The notes beneath the pieces were generated by a model. It did not search any database. It saw only the letters and a program-made list of their open reading frames with translations, and was not told the DNA's origin. This document shows, piece after piece, positions 11,681 through 24,817 of a DNA stretch of 64,000 nt. A program made the position numbers and the translations under genes. Within the stretch, counting starts at the first letter, position 1, and each line of letters opens with the position of its first letter. Source of the DNA: Cloeon dipterum (Eukaryota; Arthropoda; Insecta; Ephemeroptera; Baetidae); assembly GCF_949628265.1 (NCBI RefSeq), contig NC_088786.1:35981681-36045680 (forward strand), written 5' to 3'.

Positions 11681-14600
11681 TTAAAGCACATCATGTAGTG
11701 CAATAATTTTATTTTAATGACTTTTTCTTTTCAAACTGGGCTCTATTTTAAAATTGCCAAAATTGGGGGCATTAGTTTAGTCTGAAAAACATGCCCATGA
11801 TTGGTTTTAAATGGTTTTCAGTTATTATATTTACATTAAAGATTGTAGAATTTCAATTAATACAGTTGACCTTGTGAAATTTCTGCCAAAAGCTCATTGT
11901 TATTCAGAGTTTGCAAAAACCCGCATTTTTTCCGGTAAACTCCACTGCATTGGAAAAAAAACTCTTTTATTTGCGGGGTTTTCTGCAATTTTGCGCATTT
12001 TTATTGAAAATTAAAAATTATCATGATGGATGACCAAAAATAGGGATTTTTAAAATCAGTAAAAATGCCACTGGTTTCACCAAAAGACCAAAAACTCTAA
12101 CAATAATTGTAATTTTCCAAAATTTCTGACCTTTTTTGGCGCGAAATGTGACCTTTTCGGGGTTAAATTCGGAAAAAAGCGGAGAAATCCAAAACTGTTT
12201 GGTTTTTCCAGCTTTTTTTGCGCAAAAAAAACAGTGGTGCATTTTTCCCATTGCAAATTTGGCGAACCGAAAGAATGACGTTGAAATACTGCTCTTAAAT
12301 ATGCTTCCATTTATTTATTATTGATTAGAAGGTTTTGAGAAACTTGATCAAAAGCTCTCACGACTTTGAATCGCTCTGAAAAAAAAATAGGAAACAGGAC
12401 TTGGATTTCTCTGCATATTCAATTCAGTTTATTTTTATTTCTTTACTCATATGACAAAAACCTGATGAAGTTTAGACTAGAAATAAAATAGGATGAAAAA
12501 TTCAGCCGATGTACATCAAAATTAAATTTGTTAAACTGTCTAATCTCCTCTCTTCATTTTTTTTTTTTTGACAATTTGTACGTTAAAGGAATAAAAAATC
12601 GGCGCTTGTCAAACAACTACATTCAATTTTGGACGAAACCAAGTTACTCATAAAATTATTTTATATCTGTATAAGTAACAACTGTTTAAATGGAAGTTAA
12701 AAAAAACCTTTTTAATTTTTTATTGCACGCATTTAGTAATGAATTTTGTTTATTATTGGTTTTACACTTGATTTAATTACCTGTTTTATTCTACTATTTA
12801 TTTTATGTTTGCTGAAATAGTATGTACGTCACAGTGTGTGGATTCTTATTGAGCTAATGGAATTCTATGCGTATTTATATGATTGGAAAACATTTTTTGG
12901 TGATGTACTTCTTACAGAATTACTATAAACTAATTGTAAATTATTGGTAGAGCAAATTATGATTTCTAGACTATATATTTATATTTTTGGATTATTTTGC
13001 AGCATTTTTTTGACTTTTGACGTGTCGCTTGGGCGTTCATCAACAAGAACAACTGCCCTGATGATAGCAGGTTTCCACTTTCATGGCGACTTGATAACGA
13101 GCATGCAATGCCACGTTCGTGTTACACATTTTCAGATATAAAACAGCCTTTGGTGAAAAGGTCGCCAAAAGTCTTTCCTCGTTCCAAAACACGCAGGTGG
13201 TGTGCGGTGCGCGAAGGTTGACGCGGAGAAATCAGAGCTCATCAACTTGCACGGCTTCTCCAAGGAAAAAATCGTGGCGACCGACCTCACACAATTTTTG
13301 TTGCGGTAGGCGCCGCCAAGACACGAAAAAAATGCTCACAAAAGTCTCAAAGGCGAATCAAACGCGCCGCATTTTATATTAATGTTATGCGGCCTGCGTA
13401 CGAGTGTATATGAAAATGAAAAATCGCTGGCAGAATATCAAAAGCAACCATATTTGTACTCGGCTCATCATACTTACTGCACGGTGTGTGGGCCTGGCCT
13501 TGAAACACGCAAGCGAAAATTTATATAAATCTGCTCCTCTTCAATTCAACATAACTCATTTGGGCTTATGGCAGGTGAGAAAAAAAACGAGTTAAATTCT
13601 CTTCATTGCGCCGGAGCAGGGGTGTGTTTGCGATCTTATCTGCGGCGAAAATGAGCACACTGCCGGTTAATGAGGGAGCAATGTGAAGAGCATCTTTAAT
13701 ACCCTCGCAAATTAGTTCCTCATTGACTTGGAGCCATAGATCGCTCAATAGGTCTAATGGCCTGTTTTTATCATTAGTCCTTCATTGGAAATCAACTCGT
13801 AGTGGCACAAAATTAGCATTGGACGGGCTTATATTGCGTTCAAAGCTATGAAAAGGATTTCTCCGTATTTTAATTTTAACAGCAGCATTGCAAAATGGTC
13901 ATCATTGAAGCTTTTCAGCGGCATTCGTGTTGGTCTGAATGAAAGCACATTAAAACCTGGGCTGCAGTGAATTCCAATATAAAATTGTCAATCAGCCTAA
14001 TCTGCCATCATGACAGCTTTAAGCGGGATGCTCGGCCGCCCGCCCACACGTCGAGCGTTTGCAAACTTGGCAGCCGGCCGGGCAGACACACTGAAATGAA
14101 ACTCGCACACACACATTTCCTCCGCCCTCGCAACGCATATATATGCATGCTAAAATACTCGGAGTCACTTTATTAAATTTTCATTTTTTTCTCTCTCCAC
14201 TGCGCTGCTCTCGGCTCCGGCCATATTCTCCAGCATTTTAATATCCTCCTGAAAGCAGGGTATTCTTCTCTCCCCAAGCCGGAATAAAGCGAGCAAGCAA
14301 GCAAGCGTCCGACGAACAGACTACATTATTTGAATATTTCATGCGCATAAAAGTAAGGCAAGAAACTACTACTGCTGGCTTGTGCCTTTAATGTAGCAGC
14401 TTTTAAAAACACAAGAAGAGCGAAGAGCTGCTGGGTCTGCAGAGAGAGAGAGCGAGCCGAGTACCCACCAGTCAGCCAGCCATCCAGCACCCTCTGTGTA
14501 TGCAGAGAGGGACGCGCGCCGGCACACACACCCTACGTACGCTCAATTACCCTTTTCTTGCCCCTGCACCTCTCACGATTCAAAAGAAAAGATTCCGAGA

Positions 14601-15482
14601 GCGAGGCGGCAAAGGAGCCGGCTAATGACCGTGCGCGCAAGTAAAAATAGTGAGGAAAGTAGACGAGGGTGTGAGATTTGCAGGTCTGATGCATCTCGTT
14701 TACCGCACATTCGCACAATTAGCAGCTGGCGAGACGCGTAGCCGGCTAATTATACTTTATATGCGATGCAGATTATGCATTATCATTTAAATCATTTTCG
14801 CTGAATTTTCCCTCGCACTTGCATCACATTCGTCATAAATGCGCATTTTTATCTCGAGAATTATCTTTTAATTCGTCTGCAGCAGCAGGAAGTGACAACT
14901 CTCCGGTGGGAAGGTCGACGGAGGCGACCCTTCAGCTGTTACTCATCCGTCGTCGTGCATTGTGGTGAAAATAATTAGAGACACGTACACAACCGCACTC
15001 TGTGATTTCGCGTGTGATATCTCCCCGCATCTTAATGTTCTTCTTGGCTGGATTAAGAACGCGTTCTTTGCCGCAATTGTTGATGCCGATCGCAATTTTT
15101 CAGAGCGGATATTCTAATCTTTGGTCTGTAAAGCTACACATAATTATTATTATCGCTACTTTGCATCAAATTAGGCTTTGCTTTGGTTGCAAAGGATGTT
15201 TCAAACAGGTCAATTTATTAACCTCATGGGATAAATTGTATCCAAAGTTAATTTAAAAAAGGTCGCATAAATTGTTGTTGACGTTATTCAAACGTCACTT
15301 GTATGGGATAATGTCGATCACTGTGATGCATTTTAAATCGTTTTCTTGGCCTTCTGTCCATCATGATCTAAAGTATTGATTAAGCAGAGTGATGTCGTTC
15401 GGTTTTTCATCTCAATAGCTTGAATAAATCTTTCGCGCACTGTTGACGATGAAGCTTTTTCTCTTGGTGAGAAAATTCTTTA
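11681..15482. other. No gene seen
   Basis: 11700-12900 is AT-rich. The stretch around 12170-12262 resembles the right half of the small element at 55670-55839 (shared word TGCATTTTT, then CATTGCAAA with a TTGGC ending). 12900-15480 is mixed with CpG-rich spots, a GA run near 14443 and a GCAA run near 14290. TATATAAA at about 13523 precedes ATGGCAG and GTGAGA at 13567-13573, too weak to call a promoter. Confidence 0.4.
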
Positions 15483-15486
15483 TTGA

Positions 15487-15830
15487 AGACCGTCTTTTAC
15501 GCAGTTTCTGAGCCCACCAATCGATTCCTGAGGGTCGAATTAGGTAAAGTGGATATTTTTTTCGGCCAAAAGGTCCAGCGAAATGTGCGAACTTTTTTCC
15601 CGCCAAAACAATATGATCTGCGCATGCGTCAGAGCTGGTTTGAGCTATTGCAGAGAGATTGACTTCTTCGTCAGCTCGGACGCATGCGCAGTTCTCGCAT
15701 TCATATTGTTTTGGCGGGAAAAAAGTTCCGCACGTTGCGCTGCACTTTTTGATCGGAAAAATATCCATTTTAACTAATTCGACCCTCAAGAATCGATTGG
15801 TGAGCGCAGAAACTTCGTCAAAGACGATCT
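15487..15830. mobile_element. Foldback MITE, copy B
   Basis: Same long self-complementary structure as copy A, 344 bp. The left flank is TTGA (15483-15486) and the right flank TTAA (15831-15834), consistent with a mutated TTAA duplication. Both TTTCCCGCCAAAA arms are present. Confidence 0.88.
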
Positions 15831-15834
15831 TTAA

Positions 15835-16462
15835 AATGATGCGCAGCTTTTATTATTTACCATCTTATAATTAATTCGCCCAGGTCAATCTAGGCGTCTG
15901 TCTTTCGTGACTCGTTGTGATTGAAGATGCGAATCAAGCGTTTATGTTTGTGTGTTGTGTACACCTTTCTCAGAATGGAAACGTAAGCCCTTCTGACAAC
16001 TCTCGTCGGGCTGCATGTTTTAAAGCACGAGTGGATTTTGCGTTGCATCATTTGCCGCGCTCCAAATCAAAATTAAGCCGCGATTAAATCGGAATTAAAC
16101 GTCACTTCGCGTGCGCGGAATTATCATCGGTCGAATAATTACCTACCCTCGTTATACGTTCTAGCATATTGCACACGCGGCGGTGCGTTGCCCAACCTTG
16201 GCAACCGGCGGGCGCGGGCGAGTGAGCGAACGGCGGCGTGCATGACAAGCTATCCGTCAGCGCACGCCGCCCGCAATGCATTATTTTGATAAAATGAATT
16301 TTTCACCGTTTCCCCAGGTGCAATTTGATGAATTATCAGGCCGGCGGTGCAGCGGCACTGCGCGCGCGTGTGGCAACATCAGGAAATGGAAATCTCGATC
16401 TGATAGCCACCGAGCGAGCGACGGTGGAAAATAAAAATAATGAGAGCATTAGCGAGCTGTAT

Positions 16463-16493
<31 letters not shown>

Positions 16494-17004
16494 TCACAGA
16501 CACAATGAGAGAGAGAGAGAGAGAGACGAAAGGCCCTACGTGCCGAGCGAGCGAGCGAGCGCACTCACGAAAACAGCTCACAGCACCCGCCGTTGCCGCC
16601 GCCGCCGCCGCCACGCACATTAGCGGCTCTCTTTGTCGGCCGATGTTGATGACCTACCTCAATGGCACTCTCCGTGTGTCCTCCCTGTTTTGCAAATACT
16701 GACGCTGCGCTGACAACCGCCCGCCCGACACGGTGCTCAGTTCAAAATCGACCAATTCGCAGCAGTGGCGCAACTGGAAACTCGCCAAGCGCACAAATTT
16801 CTTCATTCGTGACCAATATTCTTCTCTGGGGATTTTTTTATTAATTTGATTAGTCTATAATTCAATTAAATGAATGGAAAATACTTAAAAACATCAAGCG
16901 ACACATCCGCGCCATTTAGCAAATATACAAAAAAATATTTGAGGTACAATTTAGTTAAGTTTTTTATTTACATTGAAAATTATACATTAGATTCCTTTAG
17001 TATA
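15835..17004. other. No gene seen; GT and GA microsatellites
   Basis: CpG-rich unique DNA with GT repeats at 16463-16487, GA at 16507-16526 and GCGA repeats near 16540. The 125-codon plus frame at 16325-16702 runs through these simple repeats and overlaps minus-strand frames, so it is rejected as a gene. Confidence 0.45.
16463..16526. repeat. Compound GT / GA microsatellite
   Basis: Uninterrupted GT units are followed after about 20 bp by uninterrupted GA units. Confidence 0.9.
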
Positions 17005-17217
17005 CCAGCTGATTACCCTGGTAATTGGCGAATCGACCTTTAAAATGACACATCAGGCTAATGGAAATGTAGCAAAATACGCGGGAATTAAATTATTTGG
17101 TCGGCACGCCTCTTTTTCGACGCTTCTGATTGGCCGCTAGACTGTCTCCATTATTTCGACGCCATATTAACTTCTGACCGGCGGGAACCAACACAGATCG
17201 CAAGCTGGCCCCCGGTG
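17005..17217 (+). mobile_element. CACCGGGGGCC-end element, short copy
   Basis: 213 bp from CCAGCTGATTA to the terminal CCCCCGGTG at 17217, colinear with the right part of the copies at 4062 and 37479. The left terminal block is absent, so this is a 5'-truncated or deleted copy. Confidence 0.75.
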
Positions 17218-19288
17218 ATTTTTCATTTATTTTCTGTGAACTTCCTTCTTGAAGAAAATCCTTTCCTGTTGTACAGTTTTTTTTAAAAAAAAAAAACGGT
17301 AAATAATTAGTTGTTCAAGAACTGTGTGCGCCACTGCGCGTTGGCTCGACAGGGGGCATGTCATCGAACCTAAATGCATTAGGCAAAGAGCGTGCCTGCC
17401 GCATTTCGCAAGAAGCTGTGCGCGCTCTGCATCGCTGCGAATTATTCATGCACCAACCCCAATCAATCAAGCGTCACTTTTTATCATTTATCATCGCGCA
17501 GCGCAGCGCAGCTCAAAGGAGTGAAACTCTCTATGCTCGCGATCGTCCTTTGTGTGTGCGCGCGCGGATCGGCGCCACCGTGCAGCCCGCGCGCGGGGCA
17601 TTCTCGCGCGGCCCAGCGAGCTGTTTGTGATTGATCTTCTGTCTATGATATTAATGACTGCCAGGCAATTTACGCCGGTGATATTGGCCGCCGCCGACGA
17701 GCTCCTTTACATGGCACCGGTGCCCGTTTTTTGCTAATTAATTATTGAGCCGCGCGCAGCTCCAGCATCAGCGGAGTGCGTTTGATTGCAAATGCACGGA
17801 GCGAGTGGGCGCCGAGCAAACACACACACACGTCGGGCCCACGCTCGTGCATCGCATTTGTGTTTGCTCGAGTTTCAAAGGGAATCGGTTAAATCGGAAA
17901 AATGCACGCGCGCAGGGCAACGCCTGATAGCAATCTGCAGGTCACTCGCGTTGTATTGTCATTGGCGGCAATTAAAGTGTCATCAGGTGTTTCCCGTATG
18001 ACTGTCAGCGCCTTCGCCGAGATAATTTATTAAATTGTTGTAATTTTTCCATGGCTGCTGTCACAATTTATTTTGCCTTCGTCAAGCGACGTTATTCATT
18101 TTAATAATGACACGCTACACGTGTTTACACTCGGCTTAATTCCATTATGGAATTTTTCATCGTGCCGGATAATTGAGATGCATCAGTGTGCGAGCGTCGC
18201 TAGCTGCCTCAAACTGCGCTTCTTTGGAAGGAAAAATTCCTTCGGCTCCAATTAGTTCTCCTTTTCGAGAAGATTTTCATTAGCGCATGGTCTTTACCTC
18301 TCGGCGTCCGCGTGTCTTATCTCTTTACAAATGAAGTGCCTCTCCTTGCCTTTGAAACTTCAAGGAAATATTGCAACACATTCCTCTCTTGATGACCATT
18401 TGTATTGTGCGGCGAGTGCAAAAACTTTTTCAGCTCGCTCCTTTTTTGCTCGACGCCGGATCAGCTCTCGATGCATCATTGCATTCTCTCTACACTACAC
18501 GTAGAACCATTCCTTTCACGCGAATAAAAAGAATGTTATCAGTTCCGTGTGGGTTCGCACAAATTCTATTGATTGCAATTTTCATTTATTTATTTAAAAC
18601 AAAATATTTCTGCTTAAAGGAGAAGTAGTCGTGAGAGTGAGAGTGAACTCTTTAAAGCATGCATCGCATAGATTCACAAGTATGCAACCTGTGTAGCACC
18701 AATGTCGAGAAACTGCCTATTATATATGTCCTCATATTTTTGGACAGGTGCCAACACCAGAAATGCGCTTATTTTCTGAGGATTTAGAATTTAAAAAATG
18801 TTAAAAAATAAATATAAACGTAAATTATCACTGTGGAATTAATTTCACGACTCAAGGTGAAAACTTAATTACGTTTTCAGAGTTTATTTGTTTTATGCAC
18901 TGTTTGACAACAGTTTTTTTTTTAAACTGAAGCTTAAATGTGTCTGTTAGCAAAGGAGCACTCTTTAAGTTGCTCTCTGGGCTCAAAAGATTGAAAAAGG
19001 ATATTTGGAAATAAAACAAATATCAGCAACAATTTGATTCACGTTTTTATTTTATTTTAATTACCAATTTTGAAAATAAAATTATTGTTCCTAGATTTGG
19101 ACCACTGTGGCCTTCCAGGAGGGATGCTGAAGCCCTTTCTAAATAGGTAAAAGGCAGAAATTTACATGTTATTCCAAATTTGCAAAAAAAATAATTAATC
19201 GTGAGACGTATTAATTTATTTGTACATTTGACTAAATTAAAAAATCAACAAAATTGGAAAATTTAAAATTGTTAATCTGACTTCGAAA
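17218..19288. other. No gene seen
   Basis: CpG-rich unique DNA to about 18650, then AT-rich. Several 60-90 codon frames in 17324-18001 overlap one another in the GC-rich part and carry no recognisable motif. Confidence 0.45.
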
Positions 19289-19379
19289 TTGAATTCAAGT
19301 AAAGCCAAAGCTAGTTTGCCTGTTGCTCAAATAGAAACTCTCAAAGTTCCTCGGTTTTGCAGTGGAACTGACAGAAGAT

Positions 19380-19502
19380 CGAAGCTCGGCAGAGTTTTGC
19401 GCGCACCCACAGGCCGTTCCCGCACCAGTCATCGTCTCGGACAGCGGCTGACATTGATGCAGGCATCCGAGAACGAGAGAGAGAAGCGGAGCAGCGCGCG
19501 AG
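19380..19502 (+). other. Candidate first exon, plus strand
   Basis: A CpG-rich patch contains an ATG at about 19456 that reads MQASENEREKRSSAR. It then meets GAG followed by GTGAGTGA at 19503, an excellent donor. No matching downstream exon was recognised. It may be a real 5' exon, an untranslated exon or coincidence. Confidence 0.2.
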
Positions 19503-20521
19503 GTGAGTGACTAAGTCTGCACGGTTTAACGTCCCTGGTCCGCTCGCTGCTGTCATGTCCAACCCTTTTGTGTCGAGTCACGTGGTCTTGATGATGATTA
19601 ATCACCTTTCTTTGGCTGCATGTATGCGTGTGTGTGTGTTGCAACAGCAGGCAGGCCGCCGCCTGCTTGTGGTGTGCATAATGCACTGTATACGACGAGG
19701 AGGGTAACAAAAAGCCGGTGTTCACTCATTTGCGCGCGCGGAGCCAACGCAAAACGCGCTCGGCGCGCGGCACCCATTGCTTGACGGACGGCGATTTATT
19801 GCCTGCCGCCGTATCAATCAAGCCAGCCCGCCGAAGATCTCCGCGCCGAGATTTTTGCATGCCTGATGAATTGCATTTATGTTCGCTGCGACCGCGGCCG
19901 CCGCGATACCCTTCGTTCACCTTGGACTCGAGAGCAGCACAAGAAAAGAAGTTTCCTGCTCGCCGGCCCGCCGCGTGCTATTTTTTTATTATAGTCATTG
20001 TGCGGGAATATAAATGAGGCGGCAATCTAACGAGATTTACGATGATGGGTGTGTTTCGCTCTCTGCAGTCGTCGCGTTCACAATTTTTTTATTTATTCGA
20101 TCGGGGATAAAGGACGAAAATGCGGAGGAAAAATAATAAAAAATAGAATCGTTTGAAATCCGTGCTGACGACCTCTCTTCGTGTTGTCGACTGGCCGACA
20201 GTGCAGCAGCGGAAAAGGTAGATTTAGCACAACTTTCTGAGTGAGCTTTTTCGTGTTATGCAACCCTGTGCACTCGAGATTTCCACGTCGAGCCGGTTGC
20301 ATAAGTCATAAGCTGCTTTGAGCCTTTTATACCTGCGGCTCTTGTGACGGGCATGGGCGAAAATAATTTGTGCAACAGGTTTGGAAGTGCTGCTTATTTA
20401 TTATGCATTTTTAAATAGGCTCAAATCCTTTCGGAGATGGAGAGAAAACTGATGACGGAAAGTGCACGCAGCAAAAACGCATTGTATACAACAAGGCTCA
20501 GGATTTCAGAGTTGTTACATC
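19503..20521. other. No gene seen
   Basis: Would be intron if the exon at 19380-19502 is real. The sequence is CpG-rich to about 19990 and otherwise unremarkable. Overlapping short frames lie on both strands. Confidence 0.4.
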
Positions 20522-20525
20522 TCAA

Positions 20526-20887
20526 AGAGGATCGATTTACTGCAAGAGCCTGGAAAATGCATGAACTCATCCCTTAGGATTCAGTTGAGGCCAAAATTGA
20601 CCTGAAAATGTTTGAGAAAAGTGGCTAGCATGCTTTTCAAATGGCGAGGACTGTCCCCCTACTTGAAATCTGAATTTATTTCACAAAAAAGAGTTTCCCT
20701 AAAAGGTTTCTCGACGAGAGGAATCAAAATCCGCCAAGAAAATATGGTCAAGCGCTGGAAATATTGGAGAATATTTGAAAAATTTGAATTTTTTACTGTT
20801 GCAAATTTTAGAACAAATTGTTTATCGATTTACTGCTCATTGCTTCCAAAAATTCAATTAATTTTAAATTGTCGCCCAGTATCCACT
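20526..20887. mobile_element. TTAA-type inverted-repeat element, copy 2 (diverged)
   Basis: This matches the element at 140-572 in reverse orientation, with shared words GCCTGGAAAATGC, CCTTAGGATTCAGTT, AAGAAAATATG and CGCCCAGTATC. The flanks are TCAA and TTGT, as expected for decayed TTAA. The open frame within it is element sequence. Confidence 0.7.
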
Positions 20888-21307
20888 TTGTTTCATGAAG
20901 ATTGTGAATGAAATAATCCAAATTTTAGAGGGAAAATCGCACCTTCGACGGTGAAAATGGAGGAACGTTTGTTGATGTTTTATCAATGTGTCAGAAATTT
21001 TAATAATGAGAATTTTTTGTCAAGAACTTGTAAATTGGATAAATTTTAATATGTAATTTTTCAATGTTACTTGGATCTTGACGGTTGTTTTCTTTTTGCG
21101 AGAGGAATTTAGGAATATTAGCCGTAATTTATTGATTTTTAGAGTTAGTAATAATTACAAGATCAAAATTGGCTACAAAAATGGCTGCCAGTGTCCAATC
21201 AGAATTAAAACAATGAAAAAATTACATATCTGATTTAACAATTTACATGTCAGTGCTGATTTTCATTATTCTAATTGTTTAGCACACTGTTACAAATTCA
21301 TCTAAAT

Positions 21308-21500
21308 CAGCGGGAGCCAGATTCGTGCGACGTATGGTGGAGAAATTAATTAATTTAATTGACAAAATACTAATTGTGCCTTTTGGATCGTAAAAGTAAA
21401 CTCTTGACACTCGTACGGCAATCCAAAGAGAGCTTTTTGTTTCCCACATCTTGGATCTGCGCAGTGGGATCCAATTTTATCGCACATCTGGCCCCCGCTG
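21308..21500. mobile_element. hAT-like MITE, inverted relative of 10303-10566
   Basis: Starts CAGCGGGAGCC and ends GGCCCCCGCTG. The flanking 8-mers ATCTAAAT (21300-21307) and ATCCAAAA (21501-21508) match at 6 of 8 positions, a decayed duplication. The inner word AAAGAGAGCTTTTTGTTTCCCA is, reverse complemented, present in the copy at 10303. Confidence 0.85.
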
Positions 21501-21508
21501 ATCCAAAA

Positions 21509-24500
21509 AATTGTCAAAGGAACCGTTTGTTCACTTCCAAACCAGCCAAATTTTGCGGACCTCCAATTGGAAAGAGAGGAACTATAGCCAATTGATAACA
21601 GGCGTCGTCAATTCTTGTTGTCAGCAAGTATATTATATTTACGAAATTACGCTACAAAAGGAAAGCTGAGAGCGCTTATAGACAAAGTTAATCTATCCCT
21701 TATTATCTTCCGCTATGCACTTCAAAACTTTGTGAAGCCCGATTTGAAACACGATCCGAATTTCAGAGTTTATATCATAACATATCGGTTGCACGGGTAT
21801 TTGCTCTGACACCAAACACGCTAAATACCACATCAGAGAAATTTGAAGTGCGCCTATGTAGCCGAGGTTTGCATTTGCACAACTGCATTCTTCACCTCAT
21901 TAAAGCAAAAACGCTTCTATATACAGGGTGATTGACCCGGCGTCAACAAAGCGGCGTACATCGATAAAGTGTGGCAACATTTGGAGTGTAGCGCAGTATT
22001 ATTATTATTATGACGGACACACACACAATGATTACAAGTACGTGTGCCGTGCGGTGCGGTGCAGTGCAGGCTCGTTGGAGGTGCGCGCGTATTATAATAA
22101 TAATAATAGAAGTGCATCTCGGCGTCTGCTGCTTTATTCTTATATGCTTGTCGGAGAGTTTCAATTCAATACATCATGTTTTGTGCCGAACGGCAGGTTG
22201 CTTGTTGGTAATTCATAATTAATCACTCGGCGCCGCACTCTGCATAATGTGCACACTCTCTCGCGAACGAACCAACACACCAACACACACACAGGAGGCG
22301 GCCTGAATAATAGAGACGAGCGCGCGGTGCACACACGAGGCGGCGGACGCCTACTCCATCTCGTCTATAGCTGCTACCTGTGCGCGGGACACACACACAA
22401 TGTTGGTTTGCATCTACGGCGGAGCGGCATTAACTTGGCCGGCAAACAACGCTCAGCGAGCGCGCAGCATGCAGTTTCCCAGAAAGTGGCGAATAATCAA
22501 TAAAGTGCATTAGTGACGCTGACGTATACTGGCAAAATTATTCATGCTCTGACAGCGCTCTACTCTGGAGGACTTCATAGTGTGTGTTCACGACACACGA
22601 GGAGTCACAAAAACACGCGCGAGAGAGCAGTCGACGCCGCCGACGACGACGACAATGCATGCGCCAACTCAAAAGAGGAGGCTAAGCTCCCGTTGAGAGA
22701 TCGCACTGACGTGAAATTGGTTTTCTACTACTGGGTCTGCTCTGAGCCTTTCAGCGCGAGCTGCCCTCCGCCTGACGTGACACAAAGGATCAAACATGTT
22801 CAAAGCAGTGCTTTAAAATTTTAAGTAGCTGCATTAACCCAGATAACTCTATTTTGAACAACTGGACCGAGTGAGATCGCATATAGATAAATAATTATCG
22901 TACAAATACAAACAAAAATTATTCATTTGCATAATTTGTTGTTTTAAACAAATTTCGTGACTACTCAAAAATGAAAGGAAAGGAATTTTAATTTAAATAT
23001 TGATTTTGCAGTGGCTACTCCAATTATAGCAGAAAAATTATAGGAAAACGAAAGATGAAATCTTGTCAACTCCGCTCTTTAAAATATTATCTTTAAAGCC
23101 AATTTGATATTTGTAATATAAAAGCTATAAAATAGGTAATTAAATGGAAGGAAACCCAAAAATAAATGAACTCAATACTTATGCAATGATAAATTATCCT
23201 TGGCAACCAGGGAAATAAAAACACCAGCTTTGAGAGCTAAAAGAAATTCATTTATTTTGAAATTTGAATTACCGTGAGAAGCCGTGATGTCCAGATGGAT
23301 ATTTTTAAGGAAAATTTTATTGTAAACGACCGGGCTAAGCCAATTCGACATGCACAAGATGTGTGTACTTAAAAGAATAACAAAAATGTAGATTTATGAC
23401 AAGAGCAAGGGTGTTTGACTTTTTGACAAGACGCTGTAAATAGCGAAATGTTTACGTTTATTTATAGAGTATTAAATTTCTTTGAAGAAATTAGATACTC
23501 CGCGTCATTTATATTTGACTACAAGTTTCGGCTGTCAATAGCACTGAGGTATTTTATTTAAACGCCAGACATTTGTCCCTAAAGCTGCTGGAAAGGTGCG
23601 AAAACCAGCAAGTGGCGAGTTGGTCTATTGAGCTATTTCAGCATTTCGAGTCACCAAACCAACCTGCAGCTGAGAATGCCTGAAAAAGGCGAGCCACCGG
23701 GCTAGGTCATGGGGTAAAATTTACACAAATTGCAACATGAACTTTATGATAGATACGAATTCATAAAACATTCTCAGAAAAATTAAATAATGTCGTAATT
23801 TTTGTAATTAATTCGATTTTGATTATTCCCTGACAGCCGAAATTAGCAGGAACAAATAAAATGGGACTATTCTCAAAGGAATGTCTAAAATAATTCAGCA
23901 TGTTTACAACTTTATGAACTAGATATTGGATATGCAACCAGAACAATGACACCACAAGGCTCTATCATAATTAATTAAAAACTACATTACGCGCGCTTGA
24001 TTTATATAAAACCAAAGCAGCTGACATGAAAATAAGTAGTGCACTGGTGTAGGTGCAGCATGTAGATCAGATGCATTTATTAATGAACTTTTGAAACGAG
24101 CGCTCTCGCGTCCAACTGTCACTCAGGATAAGACTGATGAATGTGCTACAAACTCGCAGGCAACAATGCACTGTGTATGTGTGTGTGTTTATTTCTGCGT
24201 CGTGCACACCAACTCCTGCTTTTTGACATTTGCATGTGACACTGAAATGCTAAGCAGTCACTCACTCATCGTTGGCAGGAAACGCGTCAACTTTTTAATC
24301 ACAAAGGCGATGCTCTAAGAAAACTTTCCAATGACAGATTCATAAAAAATTGATCGAAATTTATTTGCAACGTGCATTCATCTAGGTGATTTGCAAATTT
24401 CCTCGAATCACCCGTTTTCCGGCCTGCATTATTCAACACATCGCCGTGCGAGTGGCATGAATTAAATTGGCACATTCAACCCGCAGTGAATACGACGAGT

Positions 24501-24817
24501 GCAACGTGATTGAATCAGAAAGAAAGCGATATAGTCATTGCAAACTAGATAATATACAACGCATGCAAGTGCATCCTCGTGACACGAAACGTGTGCCCTG
24601 TTCAAAGTCAAATATATATCACAAAAGGTTCCGCGTATTTTATAAAGTCGTGTTTACAGCATCTAACGGGAATAATATGTCTTTCTCTTGTTTCCTTTCC
24701 GAGGTGAAATGATTTCAAATTTACGGCGAATCTAGCGTCGAAAACGGACCCTCTATCAGGTTTCTGCGGGAAAAAACAGCCCCTTTAGCACCCAAAACGG
24801 ACACTCCTGCTAGCAGC
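21509..24817. other. No gene seen
   Basis: Mixed unique DNA with ATT/TAT trinucleotide runs near 22000 and 22095 and CA-rich spots near 22290. 22830-24070 is AT-rich. A weak tRNA-related stretch is noted at 23605-23660. Frames at 21928-22222 overlap on both strands. Confidence 0.4.

Noticed and set aside
13518..13573. TATATAAA followed by ATGGCAG and GTGAGA as a promoter with a first exon
   Set aside because: The TATA-like word is palindromic in AT-rich surroundings and the exon would have only two codons; too weak.
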